37,569 bases of DNA from Acidobacteriota bacterium (GCA_016871115.1 VFZP01000008.1:1-37569), one strand, 5' to 3'. Positions 24,268 to 33,566 are shown, numbered from the stretch's first letter. Numbers and translations: made by a program. The notes: generated by a model from the letters alone, not told the origin.

Positions 24268-25069
24268 ATGCGTTCTTTCATTGTGGCGGCGTTTGGTTTC
24301 GTGGGAATAATGTTGCCGGGCGCGCCTTGCCCAACAACGTGGTATGCGCGGGCTGGTACTGAAGAGCCACTATGAGCCCACGGCGGCGCTGGCGGGCCTG
24401 GCGCGCCGCGAAGCCCCTGGACTCGCGGTGTTTGGGGGCATTGCGCTCAACGCCACCGTCGGCGGCGTAAACCCGGCCGCCGTCGAGCGCATGACGCGCG
24501 TCGAGGGTGGTTTCGGCAGAATTGTGTGGATGCCAACGTTTGACTCTGAGAACCAGGTGAGATTCAACAAAGAGACGCGCCCGTTCGTATCCGTCTCGCG
24601 CGCCGGCGCCCTGCTGCCCGAAGTGCTGACCGTGCTCGATCTCATCGCCAAATACGATCTTGTCCTGGCCACTGGACACTCTACCGCCACCGAAGACCTG
24701 CTTCTGATCCGCGAGGCCCGCCGGCGCGGCGTCAAGCACATTGTAGTGACCCACGCACTCCTCGCCCCGGTGAAGATGACGCCGGAACAGGCGCGTCAGG
24801 CGGGATCGCTCGGCGCCTACGTCGAGTTCGTCGGCAACGCCTTGGTGGGAAAAACCAAATCCGTCGAGTTCGCCGACTACGCGAAAGCCATGCGCACTAT
24901 CGGCCTCGACCGCGTGATCCTCTCAAGCGACCTCGAGCAGAAGGACAACCCGCTCCACCCGGACGGCCTCGAACAAATCTTCGCCGGCCTGCGCGCCGCG
25001 GGCCTCAGCGTAGCGGAAATCGAAACCATCGCCAAGCGCAACCCGGCCACACTTCTGGGCCTGGACTAA
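24268..25069 (+). pseudogene. Exported DUF6282-type metal hydrolase with 5' internal deletion
   Basis: ATG 24268 has a strong SD (GGGGGAGG, five bases upstream) and encodes a signal-peptide-like [20 protein letters not shown], then runs to a stop in the wrong frame. From about 24320 the family sequence is picked up in another frame: [20 protein letters not shown], then VFGGIALNATVGGVNP, IVWMPTFDSENQVRF, ATGHSTATEDLLLIREARRR, HIVVTHALLAP and VILSSDLEQ. Intact members carry a DLHVH-type metal motif between the signal and the ARLAQ-like segment; here that stretch of roughly 30 codons is missing and the frame is shifted. The remaining 241-residue frame could start at ATG 24344 but would lack the first metal ligands and the signal. 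Its stop overlaps the stop of the convergent gene. Confidence 0.75.
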
Positions 25070-25459
25070 ACGTCCACCTCCGGCAGCCATTGCGCCACCC
25101 ACTCCTCCACGATCTCCACATACCGCACGGCCTCGGCACGCCGCTTGTCCGGTTCGGCATCTGCCAACGGCTGCGACAAAACATGCAGCAACAGGCGCTG
25201 GAGTTCCAGCCAAAGGTGAACGAGGCGCACGGCCTCCATCTCGCCATACCGCTGCGCGGCGGTGTCCAGCGGCGACGTCAACAATATCCGGCTGCCGCCA
25301 CACACCCAATGCGCATGATGTGCGGTCGCCAAATCGATGAGATGCCCCACGATGCGATGCGAATCCCTCGCATACTCGCCCCCCCGCAGGGTCGGCCAGG
25401 CGCAACCAGGTCTGCACTCTCAGCATCAACGCCGCCAGCGGCTGCCCTAGTCCGCACAT
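25066..25459 (-). pseudogene. DinB-like protein, frameshifted at a C7 run and N-terminally truncated
   Basis: The downstream frame reads EYARDSHRIVGHLIDLATAH, then AQRYGEMEAVRLVHLWLELQ and VRYVEIVEEWVAQWLPEV. It resembles the DinB-2 fold, where a GHLID-type His is part of the metal site and the C-terminus ends in an Arg/His-rich helix. The upstream part (ALMLRVQTWLRLADPAGG) is in another frame, and the switch is at seven C residues (25379-25385); removing one joins the two into one protein. The 5' end of the frame (ATG 25459) lies inside the dispersed repeat, so the original N-terminus may have been replaced by that element. Family assignment is moderate; DinB-like proteins include thiol-dependent transferases. 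Confidence 0.55.
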
Positions 25460-25531
25460 CTCACCGGCTTTCTGCTGCGACACGCGATAAGGCCGTGTCT
25501 ACTTCGTTGCGCTTGCTCACCGTGCTCGACA
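25447..25531 (+). repeat. Dispersed 85-bp repeat, copy B
   Basis: Matches copy A (8871-8955) in the same orientation with five substitutions and no gap. It lies between the broken DinB-like and Clp-N genes and overlaps the 5' end of the former. The internal match is longest in the second half (CTACTTCGTTGCGCTTGCTC and the bases after it). Confidence 0.8.
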
Positions 25532-25588
25532 GACTGTCAAGTATGCCTCCGCGCGCTGAGCGGCGCGCGCCTCGTATCCGCAGCCTTC

Positions 25589-26073
25589 TCACGCGTCTCG
25601 CAACGAAACCCCGTGAGAGATGCGGACTAGTTCCCCCACCGGCGGCCCAGCGGGCAATTCCTCGCCGCCTCTAGAAAAGCCCTCCGGCACCCGCTCGCGC
25701 GTGATGCCGAACTCCGTCAGCAGGCGGGCCCCAACGTGTCCGGCTCGCGCAACAGCCCCAACGCCAGATGCTGACCGCTGATGTTGCGATGCCGCAGCCG
25801 CTCGCTCTCCTCGGCGCCGTAGGCGAGCACGCGCTTACTCTCGTGACTGAGCGGCATGTCCCGCTCAACGCCGGTCTTTTCGCCGCGTACCAGCACGCGT
25901 TCCACCCGCTTGCGCACCGCGTCCAGCGCGGCCATCGCCGCCAGCACTGGCTCTTCGCGCAGCAGACCCAACAACAAATGCTCGGTCTCAATCGCCGCGG
26001 CGTCCAACTGGCTTGCCTCGTAGCGCGCAAAGAAAATCACGCGCCGTGCCCGTTCCGTGTAGCGCTCAAACAC
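25589..26073 (-). pseudogene. Clp N-domain protein, frameshifted near its C-terminus
   Basis: ATG 26073 starts a stand-alone double Clp-N domain: MFERYTERARRVIFFARYEA, then IETEHLLLGLLREEP for the first repeat, and LSHESKRVLAYGAEESERLR with SGQHLALGLLREPDTLG for the second. This fold is the adaptor/substrate-binding part of ClpA/ClpC; short proteins with only this part are common in Acidobacteriota. In the present frame it stops at 25719-25717. Adding one base in the C4 run at 25729-25732 gives a longer C-terminus (ARLLTEFGITRERVPEGFS through LVRISHGVSLRDA) to TGA at 25591-25589. The loss changes only the last third of the second repeat and the tail, so the 118-residue form might still fold. 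Confidence 0.65.
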
Positions 26074-26096
26074 GCCTTGAGTCTACCGCCCGGCAA

Positions 26097-27806
26097 TCAC
26101 GATGGGGGCTCGATTAGCTCAGGCGCGGTCGCCCGCGGATCGTCCGGCACCAGCACCGGCCCCCGGGCCTCCGCGGGCTTCCAGTACCGCGGCACGCGCC
26201 GCAGCCCCACCGGAAAAATGGTCAGAACGCCGTCCGGATCGATCTTCATCCGTAGAAAGTTCTTGTGGTCCTGAGTCGCCAGCGAAGAAAACGCTTCGTT
26301 GTCGTGCCGCCCGAACACGTTCAGCGAGATCAGCAAATACACGCCCACGGTCATCGGTCCGATCGACCAGCCTGCGATCCCCACCAGCGTCACCATCACC
26401 AGCGTCTGCAGCAGCGGCTCCTGAATTCCCAGCCAGCCCTCGGTGACCACCAGCGCCTGACATCCCAACAGAAACGTCGTCAACAAGTGCGCAGCGCCAT
26501 GCAGAAAGCCCATTACGATGCGATACGGCCGCGAGTGCGTATCGGTGAATAGCCAGAACAGTAGCACGGTGTTCACGCTCCAGAACGGGCGGAACGGGTC
26601 CTGAATCGACTGCACCAGCGACACGTAGATCGCGCTGCCGAGGTCGCTCACCTACCCGATGGGCGCCTTGCTCGCCCACGCCGTCATCGTATAGAGCGCC
26701 GCCGTCAACAGCCCGAACGTCGGGTTCCGGTACGGCAGCAGCAGGTTGAGCCACGTCAGCCGCCGCGACTCGGCTTCCGCCGGAAAAGCCGCCCGCTGCT
26801 CAAACCGCCGCGGCGGTTTCCCGCGCCACCCGCGCTCTTCGATCACGCGGACATCGGACCCGTGCGTGGGATGCAGAAACGCACCGCCGCCGCCCGCCGT
26901 GATCTTCTGCGTGCGGCCCTCCGGGCACTCGTGCCGCCGGTAGTGATGCAGGTCGCCCGCAAGAAACACCGCGATGCGCCGCCCCAGCACTTCCTCTTCG
27001 AGAAACTTCAGATTGTTCTCGGTGTACTCGGGATCGATGCCGCGGTACTTGTTCGCAAAGATCCAATCGGGCTCGGCGTTGCACAGAATCACCCGGTCCG
27101 ACGGGTCGATCTCGCGCGCCACTTCGCGAAAGAAATCCACCTGCGGCTTGTCGATGTCCGACGCCAGTTGCGAATCGGTCCCCAGCAGCCACCAGCCGTA
27201 CGGCAGCCAGAGCGCGAAGTAGCTGCGCTGCTGCGGCACGTCCCAACCGCCGATCCGGTCACGCGAGATGAACAGGCGCGTGAAGGAAACCAGCGAGTCG
27301 TACCAGTCGTGATTGCTGGGAATCGCAAACAGCTTGGGCCGCGGCTCGACCGACTCGGGCATCACCGCGCGAAACGGCGCTACCAACCGCCGCTGGTATT
27401 CGTGACGCGACGCGGTCGGATACACCTGATCGCCGCCGAGAATCAGCACCGCCCCGCGGTTCAACTGCTGCCCGCCGATCCGCAGGTCTTGCCCGAGGCA
27501 CGACGCCACGGCAAACTTTGGATTGAACCCGTCGCCCGTATCGGCAGTGTGGTCAAACCAGAACGGCGTGCCCGCGCTCCACGGCAGCGGCTCCATCGTG
27601 CAATCGAACGGCCGCGGCTTCTCCAGGCTCGCCATCGCCTCGAGCAACCGCCGGTCCGAATGCCGCCCCAGCACCGGAGAGATGAGCACGTCGCGCGCGC
27701 TGCGCAGCAGCTCCATCGGGCCGTAACACGACACCATAGGGCAGAACTCGCACCGCATCGGCGGCTCTGCCCCCGAATTGCTGCGAAGCTTACGTGGCCT
27801 GTTCAT
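26097..27806 (-). pseudogene. Metallophosphoesterase with C-terminal membrane domain, amber-interrupted
   Basis: A frame of 570 codons with TAG at 26654-26652. The first 384 residues are a calcineurin-type phosphoesterase with ILGGDQVYP, AIPSNHDWYD and FLAGDLHHYRRHE, that is, the GD, NHD and GDxHH motifs binding the two metals. Around the amber codon the sequence becomes membrane-like (LLTAALYTMTAWAS before; VLLFWLFTDTHSRPYRIVMG, FLLGCQALVV and VMVTLVGIAGWSIGPMTVGV after), ending in a soluble tail. CAG to TAG is the simplest change, though the original residue is not certain. The truncated product keeps the catalytic domain. Its start is set at ATG 27806 after a palindrome; ATG 27758 (MRCEFCPMVSC) is an alternative. 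Confidence 0.75.
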
Positions 27807-27820
27807 CGCTTGTGGGGCGC

Positions 27821-27838
27821 GGCGGACTGGAGTCCGCC
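27821..27838. repeat. GGCGGACT palindrome downstream of ugd
   Basis: GGCGGACT and AGTCCGCC form a perfect 8-bp inverted repeat with a two-base centre. It lies 3' of ugd and 15 bases upstream of the metallophosphoesterase start on the same strand. No T-tract follows. It is probably a REP-like element and could also stabilise the end of the ugd transcript. Confidence 0.5.
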
Positions 27839-27886
27839 AAAGCCAACACAATAAAGCCTCGCAAAACGGGACGCAGCCAGCTTGCC

Positions 27887-29185
27887 CTAGCGCCCCATCG
27901 CCCGGTAGACAAAACCCAACTCGCGCACCCGCGCCGGGTCATACACATTGCGCCCGTCAATCAGCACCGGCGTCCGCATCCCCTGCCGGACGCGCGCCAG
28001 GTCCAGCTGCTTGTACTCGTTCCACTCCGTGCACAACACCACCGCGTCGGCCCCATCGGCCACCTGGTAGGCATCGGCGCGCAAATCGAGCTTCGGCAAA
28101 ATTCGCGCTACGCCGCGCGCCGCCACCGGATCGCACGCCCGTAGCGCAGCGCCGCGCTTGGCGAGTTCCTGGATGATCTCAATCGCCGGCGCATCGCGCA
28201 GATCGTCCGTGTTCGGCTTGAACGCCAGACCCCACACGCCGATCACCCGGCCCTTGAGGTCCTCGCCGCCGAGCGTCTCGCACACCTTCGCCACCACCGC
28301 CTGACGCTGATACTGGTTGATCTGCGTCACGGTTTCGAGCAACTGCGGGTGCCGCGCCTTGGTGCGCGCCATGTGCGCCAGCGCCTTCACATCCTTCGGG
28401 AAACACGACCCGCCGTAGCCCAAGCCGGCATCGAGAAACGCCCGTCCGATGCGCGTATCGTAGCCCATGCCCGCGGCCACTTCCTTCACGTCCGCACCCA
28501 GCGCCTCGCAGATATTGGCAATCTCGTTGATGAAGGAGATCTTCGTTGCCAGGAACGCGTTCGAGGCATACTTGATCATCTCGGCCGTACGCAGGTCCGT
28601 CACCACAATCGGCGCACGCAGCGGCAGATGCAGATCCGCCACCTTATGCGCGGCGTCCTTGTCGAGCGACCCCAATACAATCCGCGCCGGGTTCAGAAAA
28701 TCCTGAATCGCGGAGCCTTCGCGCAAAAACTCCGGGCACGACACCACGCTGAATGCAATCGGCTTCGCCTGCCGCGCCTTCACAATGTCGGCCACCCAAT
28801 CGCCCGTGCCGACCGGCACCGTCGACTTGTTCACGATCACCACCGGATGATCCATATGATCCGCCACGCTCTCGGCGGCTGACCGCACATACTGCAAATC
28901 CGCTTCGCCATCCACGCCCTCCGGCGTGCCCACGGCAATGAACACAAATTCGGCGCCGTTGAGCGCCTCCGGATACGACGCGGTGAAGCGCAACCGGTCC
29001 GCCGCCACGTTGCGCTTCACTACTTCTTCGAGGCCGGGCTCATAGATCGGCAGCACGCCTTCGCGCAGCCCCTTGATGCGCGGCTCGCTCACATCCAGCA
29101 CCGTCACGCGGTTGCCGAGATCGGAAAAGCACGTACCCGTCACCAACCCGACATAGCCGGCCCCCACGACACAAATATTCCGCAA
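27887..29185 (-). CDS. ugd: UDP-glucose 6-dehydrogenase
   Basis: A 432-residue enzyme oxidising UDP-glucose to UDP-glucuronate with two NAD+. The N-terminal Rossmann motif is [12 protein letters not shown], followed by [20 protein letters not shown] and [15 protein letters not shown]. The catalytic Cys261 lies in [12 protein letters not shown], and the C-terminal domain has [19 protein letters not shown]. The length is normal. The start is TTG 29185, with an SD (AAGGAG) seven bases upstream; an ATG between the two is out of frame. UDP-glucuronate feeds exopolysaccharide or lipid glycosylation, which fits the two glycosyltransferases in this window, but neither is adjacent. It is undamaged although genes on both sides are broken. 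Confidence 0.96.
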   Translation of the reverse strand: MRNICVVGAGYVGLVTGTCFSDLGNRVTVLDVSEPRIKGLREGVLPIYEPGLEEVVKRNVAADRLRFTASYPEALNGAEFVFIAVGTPEGVDGEADLQYVRSAAESVADHMDHPVVIVNKSTVPVGTGDWVADIVKARQAKPIAFSVVSCPEFLREGSAIQDFLNPARIVLGSLDKDAAHKVADLHLPLRAPIVVTDLRTAEMIKYASNAFLATKISFINEIANICEALGADVKEVAAGMGYDTRIGRAFLDAGLGYGGSCFPKDVKALAHMARTKARHPQLLETVTQINQYQRQAVVAKVCETLGGEDLKGRVIGVWGLAFKPNTDDLRDAPAIEIIQELAKRGAALRACDPVAARGVARILPKLDLRADAYQVADGADAVVLCTEWNEYKQLDLARVRQGMRTPVLIDGRNVYDPARVRELGFVYRAMGR

Positions 29186-29228
29186 AGTCCATTCTCCTTA
29201 CGCTTCTTCTTCGGTTGTCTATCGGTCG

Positions 29229-30152
29229 CTAGCGTCGATCCAGCCAGCCCTCGATGGCCCGCGTAACAGCGTCGGCCGCATCCCAATGTGCCCAGTGCGC
29301 AGCTTCCGGGAGCGTTACCAGCGTCCATGAAGCATCTACCCATTCCCAGGTGCGGTCAAGCGCACCGGGAAGCAACGCTGTGTCCTTGAGACCATGCAGC
29401 TGCAACACCGGAACTCGAACTTTGGGCAGATCTGGTACGGTGTACGGCTCGCGCGGGTAGTGACTTTAATAATAATTGAGCATCGCCGCAAAATCAGAAC
29501 GCCGAAACGCCTCGATGTAGCGCGGCCGCTCCGCCTCGGGCGCCCACTCCGCCAATTTCTCCGCCGTCAGCGTCTTGTGCGCGTCCGGCTGCTGGAACCG
29601 CCGGGCATACTCAGAGTTCTTCCGCTGCTCCGGACTCGCCGCCAGTTCCCGCATCAGCCCGCGCGGATGCGGCAGATTCACGATGATCAGCCGTTCAATC
29701 GCCTGCGGCGCATACATCGCCACGCTCCACGCCACCATACCCCCCCAGTCGTGCCCCACCACCGTCGCCTTCTCGCGCCCGGCATACCGGATTACCGCCA
29801 ACGCATCGCCCACCAGTTTCGGCATCGCGTAGTTTTCCACGCCCTCCGGCTTATCGGAGAGGTTGTAGCCTCGCTGGTCCATCGCCAGCACGCGATAGCG
29901 CGCCGAAAGCGCCGCTATCTGGCGCCGCCACGAGTACCAGAAATCCGGAAACCCGTGGATCATCAAAACCAGCGGCGCATCTTTCGGCCCCAGGGCGGCG
30001 TAGTGAATCTTCACGCCGCCGGAGTCGGCGTAGTGGTGCTCCACGCGGTCAAAAACATCCTGCATCTGCGCCTGCAAGCAACTCCCCGCTACCAGCATGG
30101 CAAAAGAGAGCGCCGGCAGTCTCAGCCGCCGCAAACAAAGTTGGCAAGTCAC
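29229..30152 (-). pseudogene. Epoxide hydrolase-like alpha/beta hydrolase, interrupted by TAA
   Basis: A frame of 308 codons with an internal TAA at 29468-29466. Before it lie a signal peptide (about residues 8-29) and the hydrolase core: [35 protein letters not shown] and the nucleophile elbow [12 protein letters not shown] (Asp nucleophile). The cap region ends AMLNYY at the stop. The frame continues SHYPREPYTVPDLPKVRVPV, LQLHGLKDTALLPG (acid) and PEAAHWAHWDAADAV (His). Relatives usually have Lys after the NYY, so AAA to TAA is the likely change. The truncated product lacks the triad His. The start is GTG 30152 or TTG 30134. The gene lies after ugd on the minus strand. Confidence 0.8.
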
Positions 30153-30475
30153 AGACCGGAGTTAGCACATGTTGGGGCCAAACTCCGTGACCCCGCCCGT
30201 ACGATTCCTACGCATTTCCAGACAAGCGGGGATACCGCTGAACGGCCGGTTGCGGCAGGCGGACCTGCGCACGGCTAACCTTCTCAGCCTGAAGGAGGCA
30301 CGCATTGCGCATCGGTCATGGATCGATTCTGTTTTCCGGACTCGCCGCCGCCGCGACGTTAGCGGCACGGCGCGTGGGCAATCCCACCTTCACCGGCTCA
30401 GCAACACCGTGGGTTCTCAGCGGCAGCACCTATCTCGCACAGCGTGAAGCCGTGCAGATTCCACGCTCACCTTCC
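30153..30475 (+). other. Intergenic leader with an SD-sequestering hairpin and a short open frame
   Basis: This gap is rich in inverted repeats: GCAGG-CGGA-CCTGC (30254-30267) and CCTTC (30279-30283) pairing with GAAGG (30291-30295). The latter covers a strong SD, AAGGAGG (30292-30298), six bases before TTG 30305. The frame from TTG 30305 begins MRIGHGSILFSGLAAAATLA and stays open into the secreted-protein gene that starts at ATG 30476, so it may be a remnant of another small gene or an N-terminal extension. The element did not match a riboswitch consensus I know. Confidence 0.35.
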
Positions 30476-30910
30476 ATGCACAAATCAGCTCTGCTCTTAT
30501 CCCTACTAGTCCTGCCCGCCGCGGCTGTGGCTGGACCGCCCATCGCGGTCACGGTCAAGCCCGATTGCGCCAACACCAGCGCGCCGAAGATCGTTGGCTC
30601 TACCGTGCGCGTCACGCTCAGCTCACTCACGCTCGGCTACTACGTGAGACAAAAAGGTGCGTAGGGTCTCCGCTACTTCTTTACCGAAACCCAATCAGCG
30701 ACGGTCACCCAACTGGATCACACTGCTTGGCAAGCCGCCACGGGCTTTGCCCTGCTTGGCGGCAATTACAACCTCGCAGTCAAGACCCGCACCGGGCCAT
30801 CGGTCGCCTCGCCCAACATCCCTTTCGGCATCCCAGCCTGCGCCGTAGACCCCGACAATCCGAGTGGCGGCAAAGGATCCAACAAGAAGGACCCGGTCAA
30901 GGGGTACTGA
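30476..30910 (+). pseudogene. Small secreted protein, amber-interrupted
   Basis: A frame of 145 codons. ATG 30476 starts a clean signal peptide (MHKSALLLSLLVLPAAAVA). The mature part reads GPPIAVTVKPDCANTSAPKI and VRVTLSSLTLGYYVRQKGA up to TAG at 30662-30664, then continues in frame as GLRYFFTETQSATVTQLDHT, GFALLGGNYNLAVKTRTGPS and a Gly/Asn/Lys-rich end, to TGA at 30908. The continuation has clear protein character (alternating beta pattern, two Cys in the mature chain), so the TAG is a premature stop. No family is recognised. It is the first of three damaged genes for secreted proteins in a row on this strand. Confidence 0.6.
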
Positions 30911-32581
30911 TCCCACGCGTCTTGCCGGACTCGTCTTCCTCTGCAGTTTGTCGCCACTTTCATACGCCGGGCAGTTCCACTACGGCCTCGGCCGTAGCGG
31001 CAATTTGAAGGCCCGTGTGCCGAAGCCGCCGCAAATCCGCATCGGGCGCATCAATTTCGCCATTGACGTGAAGGACGGCACGGCGATGGCCGCGGCCGAA
31101 GCCGCGGTTATCGCCGCCACGCAGCCGCCCGCGCCGGCAACCTACACCCCGCCGGATCCGACGGCTCCCGCAACGCAACTCCAGGCTGCGCTCGACCAGG
31201 CCTTCCGCAACAGCTTCACCATCGTGCAGTCCAACGGCGAAGCGTCACTTCGCGTGGCCATCACTCGCTACACACCCGCCGAGTCACGTATCGATGCGCT
31301 GACGCAGAAGACCAAAGCGCCGGTCCTCAACCCCGACGGGACGCCGCAGGTCGACCCGCAAACGGGCATGCCTATCAGCGTCGACAAGACCATCGCGGTG
31401 GAGCAATGGTCGGCACGCGGTGTTCTGGCAGTGCGCGTGGAAGTGATCGACGCCAGCGGCGTGCTGCTGGAGGGCTTCGCCCCACAATCCACCGTGCGGG
31501 GTTCGCAGGTCATCTCCGTCGACCACCAGGACCGCGTGGACCGCACGCAGATCCCCACGCACGACCAGATTCGCGACAAGCTCATTGCCGAACTTGTCGC
31601 CCAGTTCGTGCCCCGCTACTGCCCGGCCCCCACCGAAACGGACGTGCCGCTCGCCGTAGACGAGGAACTCCGCCCCGGCAACAATCTCGCCAAAGAGGGC
31701 GACTTCCAAGCCGCCGTCAAGTCATGGCAGTCCGCTGTGATGAAGAAACCTGACGACGAGAATGAGGCGGACCGCGTTCACAACCTCGGCGCTCTTTATG
31801 AGGCGGAGGGCTACGACCGCCTGCTGCGCCGGGCTGACCCCGCCGAAGTGGAGAAGCATCTGGCTAAAGCCGCCCAGCAATACAAACTCGCGCTCGAAAA
31901 AGACCCGAAGGAAAAGAACCTCACTCGCGCGGCCGAGCGGGTGGCCAAGGCGCAGAAGCTGGTTGACGCCTTCAAGGATCTGGAGCAACGCCGTCAGCGC
32001 GCGCTTACGGCCAAGGCCAATCCCTCGGCGTGGCCGCCTGGGTCCCCGGCCGTTTCCAATCGCCTCCCGAATCCAAACCCGGCCGTAGACCCGGTGCCCA
32101 CCAACCCGGTGGTAGCCACCACAACGCCCACGCAGCCGCCAGTAGAGCCATACCCGCCGGCTCCTACCAACCTGGTTGCGGACGCCGACACGCAGGAGGC
32201 GCTCGACAACGCTCTCAAAGACCCCCGGCCCGATTCGCCCGCCGAAGACACGTCCGTCAATTCGTGCGGCTCCGCCTCCGTTCGGCCCCCGCCGCTTCCG
32301 GCGAGCTCAAGCAACAACTCGAGGCCACCGGACCGCTTGCCTACAGCCTCACCGCTCTGCAATCCAAGCGCGTGCTTTTTCAGGAAGCTCGTGACTGGGC
32401 AGCGCTCCAGCCCAAACTGGGCGTCTATCGCGACTCATTCGCCGCCTTCGCGCAAGACGGGAAGATTTCTCCCGATGAGCGTGTCGCGCTGCGAACGTTC
32501 GCGAAAAACCTTGGCATGACCGACAACGATGTCAAGTCCATCGAGTCGGCGCTCACCTTCACCGAAGCCGCGCCCCAATAG
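30910..32581 (+). pseudogene. Secreted TPR-containing protein, start lost and frameshifted
   Basis: The frame opens TRLAGLVFLCSLSPLSYAGQ, a signal peptide, but has no start codon. The preceding bases read TGATCCC where TGATGCCC would give an ATG overlapping the upstream stop, so one base appears lost. The body has an N-terminal beta domain (IRIGRINFAIDVKDGTAM, VAITRYTPAESRIDALTQ), a TPR region (NNLAKEGDFQAAVKSWQSAV, VHNLGALYEAEGYDRLL, KAAQQYKLALEKDPKEK) and a Pro-rich linker. Near 32258 the frame shifts by one base; the protein then resumes as QFVRLRLRSAPAASGEL and ends with a TerB-like acidic helix pair (FAQDGKISPDERVALRTFAK) at TAG 32579. Adding one base after 32258 rejoins it. Confidence 0.65.
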
Positions 32582-32607
32582 GCTGGCACATACTTTTGAG
32601 GAGAAAC

Positions 32608-33400
32608 ATGAAACTATCGAACACCCTCCGCGGGGGTGCGTTGCTGCTGCTGTTTACCGCCGCAGCCTCCGCCCAGATATAAACCATCGCCATCGACACG
32701 GGGACAACTATCAGACGTTCGGCCCGTACCCGGCGCCGCCACCCGTGTCCACGATCAACGACAACTACTGGATAAACATCGCTACCTATCCGCCCGTAGC
32801 CACGCCCGCGCCGGCTTGGGTCACAACCCCGCACAGCCTTTGGGCCCCCCCGCAGGCGGGGGAAGTTTGTGGATCGGCCCACGCAATCAGAACACAAGCG
32901 ACCCGGCGGTCACGGCCGCCAACCCCGGCTACTCGATCTTCCGCAAGTGCTTCTGTCTGGCGCCCGACTTCCGCGAACCTCGCCTTTCGTTCAACGTGCG
33001 GGCCGACGATTTCTTGCAGGTCTGGCTCAATACCGTCACCAACGTCCTCGTCGCGCCGCAAGCCGGCAACATGTCTTCGACTGCTCCACTCATCTCCGTC
33101 CAATCCAATAATCCCGCTCAATTCAGGGCGGGAAGAAACTGCCTTTATGTTTTGGTGGAAGACCAGCTAGCCGCGACTGGCTTCAACCTCAAATGAGCAG
33201 TCAGCGCCATGGGCTTGTTCCCCCTGGCCGTGGCCGGCACCAGCCCAACCGCCGATTGCTGCACGCCCCCGCGCGCCACTCCAGGCGCGGCCATGCCCGC
33301 AATGGCGATGGCGCCCAACGATGACGCCGAAGTCATCCGCAACATCGTCGCTGTCGCCGAGGCGCGGCGCCGTCTCCCCAGGGCCAATCCGCCGCAGTAG
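32608..33400 (+). pseudogene. Secreted beta-sandwich protein with four lesions
   Basis: A good SD (AGGAG 32599-32603) precedes ATG 32608 and a signal peptide (RGGALLLLFTAAASAQ). Then TAA at 32674-32676 interrupts the frame. Missing single bases in the G4 run at 32700-32703 and in the C7 run at 32845-32851 move the coding sequence through two further frames: DNYQTFGPYPAPPPVSTIND, then GGGSLWIGPRNQNTSDPAV, FRKCFCLAPDFREPRLSF and VRADDFLQVWLN. This pattern (WIGP, FCL, ADD) resembles galactose-binding-like beta-sandwich modules of secreted proteins. TGA at 33194-33196 stops it after ATGFNLK, but the frame goes on AVSAMGLFPLAVAGTSPTAD to TAG 33398, which looks like the normal C-terminus. Four lesions in under 800 bases make function very unlikely. 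Confidence 0.6.
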
Positions 33401-33426
33401 TCGGTCATCCCGCTGGCTGCGAATTG

Positions 33427-33454
33427 GGCGAGTGCCTGATTAGAGGCACTCGCC
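33427..33454. repeat. 11-bp palindrome (REP-like)
   Basis: GGCGAGTGCCT (33427-33437) and AGGCACTCGCC (33444-33454) form a perfect 11-bp stem with loop GATTAG. No T-tract follows on either side. The minus-strand reading begins GTAGG, like the palindrome near 160. It separates the decayed secreted-protein genes from the intact operon at 33567. Confidence 0.65.
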
Positions 33455-33552
33455 TACCCTGGCCCAGACCGCAAAACATCCTGCATCTGCGTCTCTGCGG
33501 AATACATCACCACCTGTGGGACGGCGTAACCGGCCCACTGGCCCAGCCACCT

Positions 33553-33562
33553 TATACTGGAG
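33553..33562 (+). promoter_or_regulatory. TATACT -10 and overlapping SD for the EhpF-like gene
   Basis: TATACT (33553-33558) lies eight bases before ATG 33567, and GGAG (33559-33562) lies between. Transcription would begin at or within a few bases of the ATG, giving a leaderless or very short leader. The octamer TATACTGG also occurs at 22403 and 37502, both before start regions. Confidence 0.45.
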
Positions 33563-33566
33563 ACAC

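Noticed and set aside
30180-30305. A cyclic-di-GMP or other known riboswitch
   Set aside because: The segment is hairpin-rich, but I could not match the conserved bases of the GEMM-I, glycine, cobalamin or fluoride classes.
3442-33196. Reassignment or systematic readthrough of TAG/TAA as an explanation for the in-frame stops
   Set aside because: Intact genes such as mutL, ugd, the lactonase and the second receptor end normally at TAG, and the expected residue at the internal stops differs from gene to gene (Trp, Tyr, Lys, Gln or Glu). At least one internal stop (33194) looks to be TGA. A single recoding rule does not fit.
11393-33400. Sequencing or assembly error as the sole cause of the lesions
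   Set aside because: Several lesions are substitutions rather than homopolymer indels, and they are clustered, sparing long essential-looking genes. It cannot be excluded for individual indels without reads.
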